Shown here one piece after another: positions 16,447 to 28,145 of a DNA stretch of 64,000 nucleotides (position 1 is the stretch's first letter; each line of letters opens with the position of its first letter). The DNA comes from Elusimicrobiota bacterium (lineage in GTDB: Bacteria; Elusimicrobiota; Elusimicrobia; UBA1565; UBA9628): the NCBI GenBank assembly GCA_023213235.1, contig CP096137.1, forward strand, positions 817,587 to 881,586. The letters run 5' to 3'. Made by a program: the position numbers and the translations under genes. The notes beneath the pieces were generated by a model that saw nothing but the letters and a program-made list of their open reading frames with translations, did no database searches and had not been told where the DNA came from.

Positions 16447-18192
16447 GCCCCTGGTCCTTCCTCGCCGTCATGACCGTGATGCTCGCGGGTTTAGCCGGCC
16501 TGCGCAGCGAGCGCCGGGCGCTCGGCGGCGCGCTGACGGGCCTTGCCGCCGCCCTATTCGTGGCCCTCATGCCCTGGCAGACGGTGGACTGGTTGAGCAG
16601 CGCGCACCGCGGCTTCGGCCGCTGGTACGAGCCGCGCCGGAGCGTCGTTCGGCTCGGCTGGACGGCGGCGTCCGCCTGCTTCGGCGCGGCCGTGGGACTC
16701 GGCGCCGCCGGACGTAAGACCGCCGCCCAGGACGAGAAGGACTGGGAGACGCCTGCGGATTCCAAGGTCGTGGACGAGGAACTCGGACGCAGGCTACAGG
16801 CGGGCCGGGGCGAGGAGACCTTCCTGGGACTGACGAGCGGCAAGCGCCGGATCACCTCACGGCGCGCGAGCGCGAGGGACACATGCAGGTCGTGGGCCCG
16901 ACGCGCTCGGGGAAGTCGCAGCTCCTGCTGGCGCTCGCCGCCCAGGATATGAAGGCGGGCCTGCCGCTCTTCTTTATGGAAGCCAAGGGCGACCGGGGGA
17001 CTTCGACCAGTTCCTCAAGACGGCATCGATCGCCGGACGGCTCGACTCGGTGCGCTACTTCAACCCGCAGGACGACCGCTCCATGACCTTCAACCCGATC
17101 CGGCCCGTCTCCGGACAGGACTCCACCGCCGTGGCGAACCAGATCGCCCGCGCCATCGGCCGCGAGCCCACCTCCTCGGGCGAGGGGCAGGACTACTACC
17201 GCGCGGTCGACTACGCGAAAGTGCAGACCATGGCCGAGGTGTTCTGCGCGACCGGCCGGGCCTTCACGCTGCGCGACTGCTACTACTACTTCGCCTTCCC
17301 CGAGGCGCGCACTGAGGCGTTCAAGCTCTGTCGCGACCGGCGGCTGGCGGAGCTCGCCCGCTCCGAGTTCGAGGCCAACCCCGATTCGAGCGGCCTCACC
17401 TCCGCGCTTCGCCCTTGGACGACCGGGCCTTTGGGCGAGCTCCTCAACAGCTATGCGCCCCAGATCCGCCTCGAGGATGTATTCGAGCGCGGCCATGCCG
17501 CCTACTTCGCGGTTCCCGTCGGACATCTCCAGGTGCTCGCCAACCCGCTCGGCCGCATGGTGATCTCAGGGCTCCTGTCGGTGGCGGCCGCGCGCCAGCG
17601 CACTGAGCCCAAGCCCGGGCCCGCCACCGTGATCTTGGACGAGTTCGCCGAGTTCGCCACGCCGGTCTTCGCCTCCTTCGTGGCGACCGTGGGCTCGGCC
17701 AAGCTGCGCACGATCCTCTCGCACCAGGACCTCGGCCAGCTCAAGCGCGTGGAGGGGATGGACGTCGCGGCCTTCGAGTCGGTCGTCTTCAACAACACCT
17801 CCGGCTGCAAGGTCTGCTTCCGCTCGCCTAACCCGGAGGACGCGGAGTTCTGGGCCTCGACCCTCGGCACGCGGACGACGACGAGCGACACGGAGCGCGT
17901 CGAGAGCGCGCTCCTGGGCGACCACCGGACCGGCGACCGCTCGCGGCGCGAGGTGGAGCGCTTCAAGGTCCATCCTAACCAACTCAAGTCGCTGGAGCCC
18001 GGCACGGCGCTCGTGCTCTCGCCCGGCCGCGCCGAGTGCCTGGTCCGCACCGCGCGCGTGCGCGAGGTCGCGCGACCGCTTTCAATCCCGCCGCTGAGAC
18101 CGGTGTCCCTCGACACGGAGAAGGGTCTCGATTTACGTGCTGCCGTTCCTGATTACGGCGCTCAACACGAATTCCCGGAGGTGAAGTCTTGA
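16443..18192 (+). CDS. traD: TraD/VirD4-type coupling ATPase (two frame breaks)
   Basis: About 583 residues when joined. Two N-terminal membrane segments (PWSFLAVMTVMLAGLAGL and LGWTAASACFGAAVGLG), then Walker A VGPTRSGKSQLLLAL, then FNPIRPVSG and Walker B-like TVILDEFAEFATP, and SHQDLGQLKR near the end, as in conjugation coupling proteins that bring DNA to the type IV channel. Breaks lie near 16855-16856 (ITLTARERE is restored by one added C) and in the G5 run at 16995-16999 (GDRGDFDQFLK restored by one G). It is coupled to the relaxation-family gene upstream. Confidence 0.85.
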
Positions 18193-20721
18193 AGAAACTC
18201 GTCCTAGTCGTCCTTGCCGCCGCGGCGGCCTCGTCCGCAAGGGCGGCATCCTATGTGGAGCAGGCGACCTTCAGCGTCGCCGCTTCGACGATCGCGGGCC
18301 TCGACCGCGACTCGGTGGGCAACCTCTACGCCCTCATGATGGCGCCGGGAGCGACGACCTACTCGGTGACGGCCTACCGGACGCCGAGCCTCGAACCGCT
18401 CTTCAACTTCAACACAGGTGTTCGCTCTCCTCTCGCCTTCGCGGTCGAGCCCTCCGGCGTCGTCAACGTGCTGGAAGGGGGTAACGACATCACGCTCAAG
18501 CGCTTCCTCAATACGGGTTACTTCCTCGGACAGTCGACTTATTCCCTGGGGCCGTATATCAGCTCGTCGAGCCTCCTGTCGGCCGCGATCGACAAGACCA
18601 ACGGACGGCTTCTGCTCGCCTTCCAGAACGTGAGGAGCTACTACTGCGTCCAGTGCGTGGGCTGCCCTTGCCCGCCGAGCGGGCTCAAGGGCTACGTCAA
18701 CGCCTACGACTTCTCGGGCAACCTCCTCAGTCAGATCGAGATGCCCGGCATCAGCGCCACGCCGAGCAGCTGCTACACGCCCTCGAAGATCGCCGTCGGG
18801 CTCCAAGGCGATCTTGTCGTCGCCGACGACGCCTGCCAGAAGCTCCTGCGATACTCGGCGCTTGGGGCGTTGGAGAGCGAGACTCCGGCCTCGCGTTTCG
18901 GCAACCTGCAGAATCCTCGGGGCCTGTGGCTGGACGGAGACTCCTCGGCGTACGTGAGCCAGATTACGTGCGGGCCCGGCGGCTGTCCCCTGAGCGTGGT
19001 CAAGGTCACGCCTGACGGCGACTTGGCGACGACGGTGACCGCGGACTCGGGTATCGGCTGCGGCTGGGACGGGCGCATCCTTTACCTTACTTCCGCGGGT
19101 CGCGCGCCCCTGCGCCGCATGATCCTCAACGAGGCGCCCACCGTCCCCGCGCCGTCCGCGCCGCACGGGGCGGTGGTCCAGCACTCCTCGGCCGCGTGGC
19201 TGCGCTGGCAGTCTTCTTCGGACGGCGAGGGCGACCCGCTTCTCTACACGCTTGAGATCGGAACCTCGCCGTTCGTTCTGCGCAGCACGGGGACCTCTGA
19301 GACGCCGGACTTCGTGACGGCGCCGCTCGTCTTCGGCACGACCTACTACTGGCGCGTGACCGCGCGGGATTCATACCTGGGCCTGCCGCTCCAGAGCCGC
19401 GCCTCCTCGGTCGAGAACTTCGTGCTGGGCCTTACGAACGGCCCGCCGGGCGCGTTCGCGGTCATTAAAGGCACCGGCACGGCGCTGACGCGGGACTCCT
19501 TCGTGCTCCTCACTTGGACGCTGGCGACGGACCCGGACGGCGACGCGCCGGTATACGAACTGTCCTGGCGCCGCCACGACCAAGCCCTGCCCGCGATCAC
19601 CACCACGACCGCGGCCGCCGTGACGATGAGCGGCCTCGCCTTCGGCTCGACCTACTATTGGTCGGTTCGCGCCCGTGACGACTATCAAGCCGCGAGCCTC
19701 ATGAACGGCGGGGCCTTGCAGAGCTATACACCGGTGCTCCGCAACACGCCGCCCACCATGCCGGTCTACGTCTCGACTAGCGCCATCTCGACGCGCGAGA
19801 GCCGCTACGAGCTCCGCTGGCTCGAATCGGAAGACGCCGATGAGGACCCGGTGAGCTACCGGCTCTACCTCTCGACCGCCCTCGCGGCCCCGGTGCTGGT
19901 TCAGGACGGCCCGCTGACCTCCTATCTGTTGGACCTCGCTTATGGCACGACCTTTTACTGGCGCGTCGCCGCCGCCGACGCAGTGGGGGCGTGGCCGACG
20001 CTGGAACGAGGACCTTCACCGCCACTTTCTTGAACGACCCGCCCGATCCGCTGCGCCTGACCGCGCCCTTCATGGCCGCGCCGACGGTCAAGACCATGCG
20101 CGACGGCGTCGAGGTCTCTTGGGAGCGCGTGACGAACCCGCAGGGAGATCCCATTTACTACACGGCCTTCCTTGGCCGCTCGCCCTTGGCGCTCGACGCG
20201 GTCGCGCGCATCGATCAGCCCGCCGGCGCGGGCACGGCCGCGCTGCGCGCCGTGGCCCTGGGCGTCAGGCCCCAGGCCGAGGCGCAAGTGGACGGAAACA
20301 CGGTCCGATTGCGTCTCACCGGCCTCGACTACTACCGCAGCTACTACTTCAAGGTCACGGCTGAGAATCCATACGGGGCCGCGAGCCAGACGCCGCTGCA
20401 GAGCTTCAGTTTGGCCTCGGCCGACAGCTTTCCGCGCGCCTACAACTACCCCAATCCGCTCAGCCCGGGGCGCGGGGAACGAACGTCGTCTTCAACGCGC
20501 CAGCCACCGGCTATTCCCGCGCCGTGCTGACGATCTATTCCGAGTTCGGACGGAAGCTCTACGAGCGCGACTACGGGGCCGTTCCTCCCGGCATAAGCTC
20601 GGTGCGCTTCGACGGCCGCGACCAGAATGGCCGCGCGCTCGCAAACGGCAGCTACGTCGGCCGCGTGCGCTTCGACGGACCCTCTGAGACGGCGACCTTC
20701 TTCCTCCTGGTGGTGAAATGA
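18189..20721 (+). CDS. Large secreted protein: beta-propeller, fibronectin-type repeats, FlgD-like end (two frame breaks)
   Basis: About 844 residues when joined. Signal peptide MKKLVLVVLAAAAASSARA. Residues about 20-310 carry propeller-type repeats, with Cys-rich loops (CVQCVGCPCP). Then three to four repeats with TTYYWRVTARD, STYYWSVRARD and TTFYWRVAAAD, typical of fibronectin-like modules in surface proteins. The end (AYNYPNPLSPG then SYVGRVRF) matches the FlgD-Ig/secretion-tail domain. Breaks sit in G5 at 19984-19988 and G4 at 20467-20470, each cured by one G. Inside the transfer operon it may be a mating-pair adhesin, which is inference. Confidence 0.7.
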
Positions 20722-22597
20722 TGACGAACATCCTCTTCAACTTCCTCATGCTCTACCTCGGCGCGCGGCCGCTCTACGCCGCGCCGACGATCCTGAGCCA
20801 GAGCCCCGGCGCGCAGGGCGCGGCCCTCGGACGCGCCGCCGTGGCCGTGATACAGGACCCAACCGCGCTCCACTGGAACCCCGCGGGGTTGGCCGGCGCG
20901 GGGGAGCCGTGACCGGCGAGCACCTTTTCCTTTATGACGGCGCGCGCTACGACTTCATCGGCCTGACCGTTCCCTCACGCCTCGGGACCTTCGGCATGGG
21001 CGCGGTCCAGCTCTACCGCGGATACATCACTGCGCGCGGCGCGATCGACGATCCGGGCTATCAGGTCACGGCCTCTCAGGCTGACTACAGGGCGGGTTTC
21101 GCCAAGAACTTCGGCGACCATTGGGCGGCCGGGGGAACCTTCAACATGCTCAGCTCTAACCTCGCGGGCTACAAGGACCGAGGCTTCGGCGCGGACGCGG
21201 GCGCGCGCTACGAGTCCCGTAGCGACGACCTATGGCTGCTGGGGCGGCCGTCTTGGTCGGCGGGCGCCGTCATCAAGAACCTGGTCGCGCCACGCCTCAA
21301 GCTCGACTCGGACCCCGAGGTCCTGCCGCGCGAGCTGCGCGGCGGCGTGAGCGTCTCCTTCGACGGCTTCTCGCGGGTGTCCCTCAACGCGGGCTCGATC
21401 CGAAAGGACCGGGCGATGCTCGGCGTCGGCATGAGCAAGCTCGTTGGGGAGACCGAGTTGCGGCTAGGTCTCGGCGCCTCATACACACTTCAAGACGTGC
21501 TGACCTTGCGCCTCGGGCTCGACGAGGGCTTCGCCGTGGGCGCGGGCTTCAAGACCGCCGACGGTCGCTTCGGCGTGGACTACGCGCTCGAGGACCGGCC
21601 GCTCGCCAAGAACCACCGCTTCACGCTCACCTACCGCTTCCTTAGATCCGCGACCGTTCCGGCCGCCCCGGCGGCGGAGGTTCAAGACGAGGAGTACGCC
21701 CGCGCCAAGGGGCGCGCTGAAGGGCTCGGCGCCGAGGCCTTCACGCGGGGCCAGGAGCTGTTCAAGGCCCAGCACTACGAGGAGGCGGTCGAGAGCCTGG
21801 CCTCGGCGGCGCTCCTCAAGCCCGAGGACCGCGAAGCGCGCGAGCTGTATCGCCGCTCGGTCGAGGTTCGCCAGCGCGAGGACGTTCGACTCCTGCGCCA
21901 GCAACTCGATCAGCAGGCCATGGCCGGTGATACGGCGGAGACTTATCGCATGCTCGCCAAGCTCCTGCGATACAAGACCGCGGACCACGAATACCTTCTC
22001 GACCTGGCGCGGCGCATCGTCGAGAAGCTGGACGCCGGCGCTCGCGACGCGGTCTCGGCTGAGATCGTTTCCGCCGGGGCGGAAGAGGTCCGCGCAGGTC
22101 TGGCGCGCGGCTTCGATGCTGAGGCGATTAACGACGCGGGATGGATCGAGTCCGTGGCGGCGAGCACCCAGGCGGCCAGCGTCGCGCGCAAGTTGAGCGC
22201 CGAGACGGCGCGGCTGACCAAGGAGCACCGTGCGCGGCTTGAACGGACCATCGGAAGCGCCCGCAAGTCCGGACAGCACGGACGGGCGCTGCTCGCGGCA
22301 TTCTCGCTGTCGCGTTCCTATCCGGGCGATGCGGCGGCGGCCCGAACCCTCGACGCGGCGCGGCGCGACTACGCGGCCATGCTGCAGTTGAGCGACAAGG
22401 ACCGTATTTACGTCCGCAAGCTCTATTACCTCGCGGCCGTGGCCTGGACGAAGAAGGACGCGGAACGGGCGCGCGACCTGCTCGACGAGTTGCGGCGGCG
22501 CGACGCGACGGACGCGAATGCTTCGGCCCTCATGGACGCGATGGTCCGCGCGGGCGCCGTCTACGAGACGTTCGATGACAACGGAGGTGCACAGTGA
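20718..22597 (+). CDS. PorV-like outer-membrane barrel with C-terminal TPR/helical region (one frame break)
   Basis: About 626 residues when joined. The start MMTNILFNFLMLYLGARPLY acts as a signal peptide; QGAALGRAAVAVIQDPTALH then WNPAGLAG is the usual opening of PorV/PorQ barrels. The first 310 residues alternate hydrophobic and polar strands with Gly/Tyr. After TYRF come helical repeats (GQELFKAQHYEEAVESLASA, LKPEDREARELYRRS). The break is in the G5 run at 20900-20904, cured by one G. ATGA coupling to the propeller protein and to VirB2. It could secrete or anchor the propeller protein on the surface. Confidence 0.65.
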
Positions 22598-22901
22598 TCA
22601 AGAAGATGACGGGCGCGGCCCTGGCGGCCGCGAGCATGACGATGACGGCGACGCAGGCCTTCGCGCAGTACGGCGGCAACGAGGGCCAGCTCGGCAACTT
22701 CCTCAACGGGTCGGCCAACTGGCTCATCACGATCCTGGGGCCGGGCATATTCCTGCTCGGGATCATCTGGGTCGGCATCAGCCTTGCCGCCGGCGACCAA
22801 GACGCGATGAGGAAGGGCGGCTTCGTGGTGGGCGGGGAGCGCTGATCTTCCTCGCGCCCTCGCTGATGGCGCTGATGAAGCGGCTGGCCGGCGGGTTCTG
22901 A
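22594..22901 (+). CDS. virB2: VirB2/TrbC-type pilin (one frame break)
   Basis: About 102 residues when joined. A long cleavable leader (MIKKMTGAALAAASMTMTAT), then a short loop and two hydrophobic helices, WLITILGPGIFLLGIIWVGI and, after the break, ALIFLAPSLMALMKRL. This is the pilin layout. One base is missing in the G4 run at 22834-22837. ATGA overlap with the preceding gene. VirB2 subunits build the conjugative pilus. Confidence 0.75.
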
Positions 22902-22902
22902 G

Positions 22903-23409
22903 ATGGCCGGGTACGAGTACCAGAGCGCGGGGCAGATCCTCGCGCCCTGGATGAAGAAGATGAACGAGGGGAGGCAACGCATGGAAAACGAAGGGCAGGC
23001 GGGCGGGACGCTGCCGGGCATGGAGGGCGGCGGCGCACCGATCGGCGAGGAGAACTCGACGCGCGTGATCGGGCGGCTGACGCGCAAGCCGCTGACGGTG
23101 GAGGTGACGGGCGGCCACAAGAAGGCGATCTTCACGCTGGCGGTCACGCGCAGCTACCGCGACGGCGAGAACCGTCCGAAGCAGCAGAAGGCCTTCGTGC
23201 CGGTCGTGGCCTGGCGGGCGCTGGCGGCACAGGTCGAGACGCTCGGCAAGGACAGCGCGGTGCTCATCGAGGGCCACCTGCGCACTTGGTCCGACCCGAA
23301 GGGCAAGAACTTCCGCTGGGAGGTGGAGGCGGAAGTGCTCGAAGTCCTCGAGCGCCGCGAGTCGCCGTCGGATGAGCGCGCTCCGAGACCGGAGGCGTCA
23401 GCCGCCTGA
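22903..23409 (+). CDS. ssb: Single-stranded DNA-binding protein
   Basis: 168 residues from ATG 22903; ATG 22981, directly behind GGGGAGG, is a good alternative start. OB-fold pattern: STRVIGRLTRKPLTVEVTGG, then IFTLAVTRSY, KAFVPVVAWRALAAQVET, GKDSAVLIEGHLRTW and FRWEVEAEVLEVLE. The acidic C-terminal tip of replicative SSB is missing (ends ERAPRPEASAA), as in many element-borne SSBs. It probably protects transferred strand DNA in donor or recipient. Confidence 0.8.
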   Translation: MAGYEYQSAGQILAPWMKKMNEGRQRMENEGQAGGTLPGMEGGGAPIGEENSTRVIGRLTRKPLTVEVTGGHKKAIFTLAVTRSYRDGENRPKQQKAFVPVVAWRALAAQVETLGKDSAVLIEGHLRTWSDPKGKNFRWEVEAEVLEVLERRESPSDERAPRPEASAA

Positions 23410-23470
23410 ACACGGTCCCGTCCGGCTCGCGGCGAGAAAAGCCGCGGGCCGGTCGGGCCACGATTTCATA

Positions 23471-23770
23471 ATGGAAAGCGTCAAAGTCTATCGCAGCGTC
23501 AACAGTGGCGACCGCTTCTTCGGCCTGGAACTGGCCGATGGAGCGGTGCTCCTGCTCGTATTCTTCTTCACGTTCAGCTTCAACCGTGAGGGGTTGTTCG
23601 GCAACGGTGTCGTCCTGCTGCTGGCGTACTTCGGCATCCGCGCGCTCAAGCGCAACAAGCCGGAGGGCTACGTGTTGGACCTGACGCGCTACGTCCTCGC
23701 AAGCCGCTTCAAATCGGTCGGTGCGTTCGATGAATCTGAGTCGGTGGATGGAGAGGAACCTCGAAAATGA
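23471..23770 (+). CDS. virB3: VirB3/TraL-like membrane protein
   Basis: 99 residues from ATG 23471. Charged start (MESVKVYRSVNSGDRFFGL), then two hydrophobic segments (AVLLLVFFFTFSFN and GNGVVLLLAYFGIRAL) and a basic tail, the VirB3/TraL layout, directly upstream of VirB4. Ribosome site is weak. Confidence 0.6.
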   Translation: MESVKVYRSVNSGDRFFGLELADGAVLLLVFFFTFSFNREGLFGNGVVLLLAYFGIRALKRNKPEGYVLDLTRYVLASRFKSVGAFDESESVDGEEPRK

Positions 23771-24009
23771 CCGCGACACTGAACAAACGGCCGATGCCTT
23801 CCGCGAAAATCGACACCTCAGGGTTTCGCAGCGCCGCGCAGAACGAGGGCGTGAAGATGACGACGGCTGTCCGGCCATCTATCCGATCGAAGTCCCGGAA
23901 CGACGTGATGCTGACGATCAACACGGGCTACCTCCTTCATGCGGCTCTGCCTATAGCGAGCTTTTCGACCACTTTTGAGGAATTTTCGCAGTCGCGGAGG
24001 AACGCTTGA
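23767..24009 (+). CDS. Small protein of unknown function between VirB3 and VirB4
   Basis: 80 residues, overlapping both neighbours by 4 nt, which supports real translation. Ser/Thr/Arg-rich start, then a weak hydrophobic stretch (GYLLHAALPIASFSTTF). No family recognised. Confidence 0.45.
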   Translation: MTATLNKRPMPSAKIDTSGFRSAAQNEGVKMTTAVRPSIRSKSRNDVMLTINTGYLLHAALPIASFSTTFEEFSQSRRNA

Positions 24010-26443
24010 ATAGGGTCGAGCTGGGACTGACCGCGCTGCGCCTGGCGATCCACGGACCCAAGGTCCCGCCGCTGGCCCAGTTCCTTAATCTCTGGAGCCT
24101 GGGAGATGGCGTGCTGGTCGGCGTGGACCTCGCTATGTCCTCGGCCTACGAACTGGAGCTCGACAGCCTGCGCTTGGCCGACCCGGCGCGCGCCGATCTC
24201 TTCGAGACTCAGGCGCGGGCCTTTCTCAATGCGCTCCCGGGCGAAGTGACGCTGCAGTTCGTCGTCCAGGTCCGCAAGGGCGATTCGGAGACGATTCGCG
24301 CCTTCCGCGAGGCCAACGCCCCGCCGGAGGCGGACGCCCTGTCGCGCCTTGTCATCGAGAAGAAGTGCGAAGCTCTGGAACGCAAGTTCCTCCAGCGGCG
24401 GCGCTGCCTGCTCTTCGTGACGAGCCATCCCAAGGACGGGCTCGTGCCGGTCTCGCCCATCATCCCGCGCTTCAAGCGGCCCCTGCGTCACGTTTCGGCC
24501 GAGTTCGACCTTCTGCGCCGCAAGGAGCACGCGGCGCTCGACCAGATCGTCTCCGAGCGCCTGCACAACCTGGGGCTCAAGTCGCGGCGACTCGACTCGC
24601 AGGAGCTGCTCGACCTCGCCTACCGGCACTTAAATCCGGCCAAGACTGACGGCCTGCCGCTGTCGCGCGTCTCGCCTCTGCGCACTCTGCGCGAGCAGGC
24701 CGCCGCGACGCCCCTGCGTGAGGAGTTCGACCACGTGCGGGTGGGCGACTCCTACTACCGGGGCGTGAGCCTTCTTCGCCTGCCCGAGACGGCGCACCCG
24801 GGCTACGCCTGGCGGCTGCTCGACAGCCTGTGGCCGGACTGCGACTTGAACTTGACCGTCCACACGCTCGACGCGGAGAAGGCGGTCTCAAGCCTCAAGC
24901 TCAAGAACAACATCACGCGAACGCTCGCCTTCTCGGCCATGAGCAAGAACTACGAGGCCGAGCGCAAGCATCAGGAGCTCGACGAGCTTCTGACCGAGAT
25001 CCGCGCGACCGCGCAACGTCTGTTCCGCTTCTCGCTCTCGGTGCTCGTTCGCGCCGAGGACCCCGAGACCTTGCGCGACAAGACCGCCGCGGTGCTGGGC
25101 TCCTTCCACGACTTCGCCTCGGCCGAGGGCCTCTCCGATGACATGAACCACTTCCGACTCTTCCTTGGTTCGGTGCCCGGCCACGCGCGGCTCAACAACC
25201 GGCAGTTCTACATTCAGACCGACGCCCTCTCGGGCTTCCTGCCGCTATCGGGCTCCTGGCGGGGAAGCCGGCAGAAGAAGATGCTCTTCGAGACGCCGCT
25301 CGGCGAGCTGGTCGGCCTCGATCCCTTCGACGACGACCTTCCCGCCAAGCATGGGCTCATCCTGGGCACGACCGGTTCGGGCAAGAGCTTCACGACCAAC
25401 TACATCTTGAGCGCCTACTTGGCCGAGTCCCCGGAGAACCACGTCGTCGTCATCGACGTGGGCGGCTCCTACCGCAAGCTCGCCCGCGCCTTCGGCGGCG
25501 AGTACCTGGAGGTCGAACTGTCGGAGAAGTTCGGCTTCAACCCCTTCCCGCCGCGTGCTGAGATCGCGCCGGAGGGGAATTTGACGGGGACGCCGTGGCC
25601 TACCTATCTCTGCTCATCTCGCGCATGTGCCTTAAGCCCGGGGAAAGCGTCAGCACCACGGAAAAGGCGTTCCTCGAGACCGCCATCAAGGCGGCCTACG
25701 CGGGCAAGGAGGAGGTCAAGCTCTCGGACGTGCGCCGCGAGTTGGCCCGACTCGCGAGTGAGCGGCCGAAAGCCAAGGCTTACGCCGACGCTCTTGAGCT
25801 GTGGACGAGCGGCATGTATGGCCCCCTGTTCGACCGGAAGGGGCGCCTCGATCTCAAGAACCGGCTCGTGGTCTTCGACCTTCAGAACCTCGAAAACCAC
25901 CCGGACCTGCAGGGCGTGTACTTCTTCGTCATCCGTTCGGTCATCTGGGCCAAGCTGCAGAACCGGCGCTTGAAGAAGATCATCGCCATCGACGAGGGCT
26001 GGAAGTTCTTCAACGACGACGTGGGCTCGGAGCTTATCGAGGATCTCTACCGCACGGCGCGCAAGTTCAATGGCGCCATCTTCTCCATCTCGCAGTCGCC
26101 CAAGGACTTCCTCGACACGAAGGCGGCGAACGCCATCATCGCCAACTCCTACGTGAAGTACGTGCTCAAGCTCGCCAAGGGACACGAGCTGCTGTCGCAG
26201 TTCGACTTGAACGAGAACGAGGTGGAGGCGGTCAAGCTGCTCCAGGCCAAGCCTCGCGTCTTCTCGGACTTGTTCGTGAAGTTCGGAAGCCGCGCCGTCG
26301 TCGCGCGCGTCGAGCCCTGCCCGCTCGACTACTGGATCTGCACGACCGACGCCAAGGACCACGTCACCGAGGAGAAGGTCCGCGCGGAGAACCCCGGCCT
26401 GTCGGAGACGGACATCCTGCTCAAGCTCGCGGAGGGAAAGTGA
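24006..26443 (+). CDS. virB4: VirB4/TraC-type conjugation ATPase (one frame break)
   Basis: About 812 residues when joined, close to the family length. N-terminal domain without motif to about residue 440; then Walker A LILGTTGSGKSFTTNYIL and HVVVIDVGGSYRKLA; after the break at the G4 run 25574-25577 (EFDGDAVAYLSLLISR restored), Walker B KKIIAIDEGWKFF and the SQSPKDFLD segment typical of VirB4/TraC. TTG start at 24006 overlaps the upstream stop. It powers pilus assembly and substrate transfer at the inner membrane. Confidence 0.85.
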
Positions 26444-27144
26444 GAAACAAGATCGTCCTGGCCGCGGCGCTGCTGCTCCTGTGGGGGCAGCCCGCGCACG
26501 CGCTCATCTTCGACACGGCGATGTCCGGCCTTCAATACGCCGAGCAGAAGGCCTACCAAGCCTTCATGAAGCTCAAGGTCATCGAGCAGATCAGGATGAT
26601 GAAGCAGAACTACGACGCCTCGGTGCGCTACTACAAGGAGTTCGAGCGCCTCAACAGCGGCAAAGGGCTCCTTCACAACGTGGGGGACATGCTCAAGACG
26701 ACCGCCGAGCAGATGGGCGACGAGCTCAAGAACAACGTAGACCGCGACTTCATCAACACCTACAACACGGACACGAAGGTTGATCGCTTCTTCGGCAGCG
26801 TCGACCGCAGCATCGCCAACAACATGCGCTACGCCGGCGACGGATTGGCCGACGTGATCTCGGGGCGCAAGGTGGGCATCCAGATCGCCCAGCAGGCCAA
26901 GGGACTTTCGCCCAAGGACGCGGCGAACCTCTCGGCCAAGGCCGCGGGGCTGCAGATCCAGATGATGACCCAGCTCCACGAGGACAACCTGCGCCTCATC
27001 GAGATCAACTCGATGCGCCTGGCGGCCGAGATGCGCCAGCAGCAGGGAGAGCAACGCCTCATCGAGAGCATCCGAAAGAGCGTCGAGAAGCGCGCGCCCG
27101 GGGCCTTGCCCCGAAAGACCGAGAAGGAAGGAGGCGACCAGTGA
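26440..27144 (+). CDS. virB5: VirB5/TrbJ-like periplasmic protein
   Basis: 234 residues from a GTG overlapping the VirB4 stop. Signal peptide (VLAAALLLLWGQPAHA), then long helices (KAYQAFMKLKVIEQIRMMKQ, AAGLQIQMMTQLHEDNLRLI). This position and helical make-up match VirB5/TrbJ, the minor pilus tip or mating-pair protein. Sequence likeness is weak, so the call relies partly on order. Confidence 0.6.
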   Translation: MRNKIVLAAALLLLWGQPAHALIFDTAMSGLQYAEQKAYQAFMKLKVIEQIRMMKQNYDASVRYYKEFERLNSGKGLLHNVGDMLKTTAEQMGDELKNNVDRDFINTYNTDTKVDRFFGSVDRSIANNMRYAGDGLADVISGRKVGIQIAQQAKGLSPKDAANLSAKAAGLQIQMMTQLHEDNLRLIEINSMRLAAEMRQQQGEQRLIESIRKSVEKRAPGALPRKTEKEGGDQ

Positions 27145-28145
27145 ACACGGGACTAATTCTCGACATCACCCAGATTCCGCTGAAGCTCTCGGGGCTGGCG
27201 GCCGTCAGCAAGACGCTCGCCGTGGCGGGACTGGGGTTCCTCATCCCGTTCACCATCCTCGAGATGAACGTCCGCTCGCTCCAGAGCAAGGAGTTCCCGA
27301 GCTACAGCGGCCTCATGACCCGGGTTCTCGTCGCGTGCATGTGCCTCATCGCGTACAAAGGCCTATTCGGCTTCATCTTGAAGCTTTCCCAGATCATGTC
27401 CTTCGCCATCCTGAGCGAGGAGCAATGGGGGAACTTCCTGGCGCAGAGCCTCAAGGGCAGCGACTCGACCTACCCGACTTTGATGATCCTCATCAAGAAC
27501 GTGGCCTCGATCCAAGGCATGCTCCTCTTTCTGAGCAGCCTCCTGACGATGGTCGTGCGCGAGGTCGTCATCATGCTCCAGGTCTGCTTTCTGAGCCTGC
27601 TCTACGCCTTCGGGCCGCTCGCGCTCGCCTGCGCCGTCAACGAGAAGACCCTCCAGGTGACGCGCGGCTGGCTCGTCAACACCTTCCAGGTGGCGTTCTG
27701 GAGCTTCTTCCTGCGGCTGGCCGTGCGCGTGTGGCTGACCCTCGCCCCCATGAGCGGCTCGACCGGCGCCGGGATGGCGGATGACTACATCGGCGTCCTG
27801 ACGGTGAACGTGACCTTCCTCATCCTGATCCTGGGTACGCCGGTCCTCACCGCGCGCCTTCTCTCCGGCGAGAACATCGCCGCCTTCGGCGAGGCGGCCA
27901 TGGGCGCTGTCAGCACCGTAATGGTGGCCCGCAAGATGGGCGCCGCGACCTCGATCAGCAAGGAGCTCAGCGGCTACCGCAAGGCCAAGGCCGACGGCAA
28001 GGGCAGGCAACCTTACTTCCAGTATCCCATCCCCGCGACGATGAGCCGGACCTACGACGCGATGTTCGGCCGCAAGAATAAGTCCGTGCCGGCGGCGGCC
28101 AAGCCCGCCGCGGCCGCGGCGGCGCCGCGAGGTAAATCAGCGTGA
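27141..28145 (+). CDS. virB6: VirB6/TrbL-like polytopic membrane protein
   Basis: 334 residues with six or more hydrophobic segments (for example LAVAGLGFLIPFTIL, VLVACMCLIAYKGLFGFIL, EVVIMLQVCFLSLLYAFGPL, NVTFLILILGTPVL) and an Ala/Lys-rich cytoplasmic tail. Fits the VirB6/TrbL channel protein. ATGA overlap on both sides. Confidence 0.7.
   Translation: MNTGLILDITQIPLKLSGLAAVSKTLAVAGLGFLIPFTILEMNVRSLQSKEFPSYSGLMTRVLVACMCLIAYKGLFGFILKLSQIMSFAILSEEQWGNFLAQSLKGSDSTYPTLMILIKNVASIQGMLLFLSSLLTMVVREVVIMLQVCFLSLLYAFGPLALACAVNEKTLQVTRGWLVNTFQVAFWSFFLRLAVRVWLTLAPMSGSTGAGMADDYIGVLTVNVTFLILILGTPVLTARLLSGENIAAFGEAAMGAVSTVMVARKMGAATSISKELSGYRKAKADGKGRQPYFQYPIPATMSRTYDAMFGRKNKSVPAAAKPAAAAAAPRGKSA

Noticed and set aside
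18204-19184. Minus-strand open frame opposite the propeller protein
   Set aside because: Composition is that of a complementary-strand shadow and it has no domain, while the plus strand has signal peptide and repeats.
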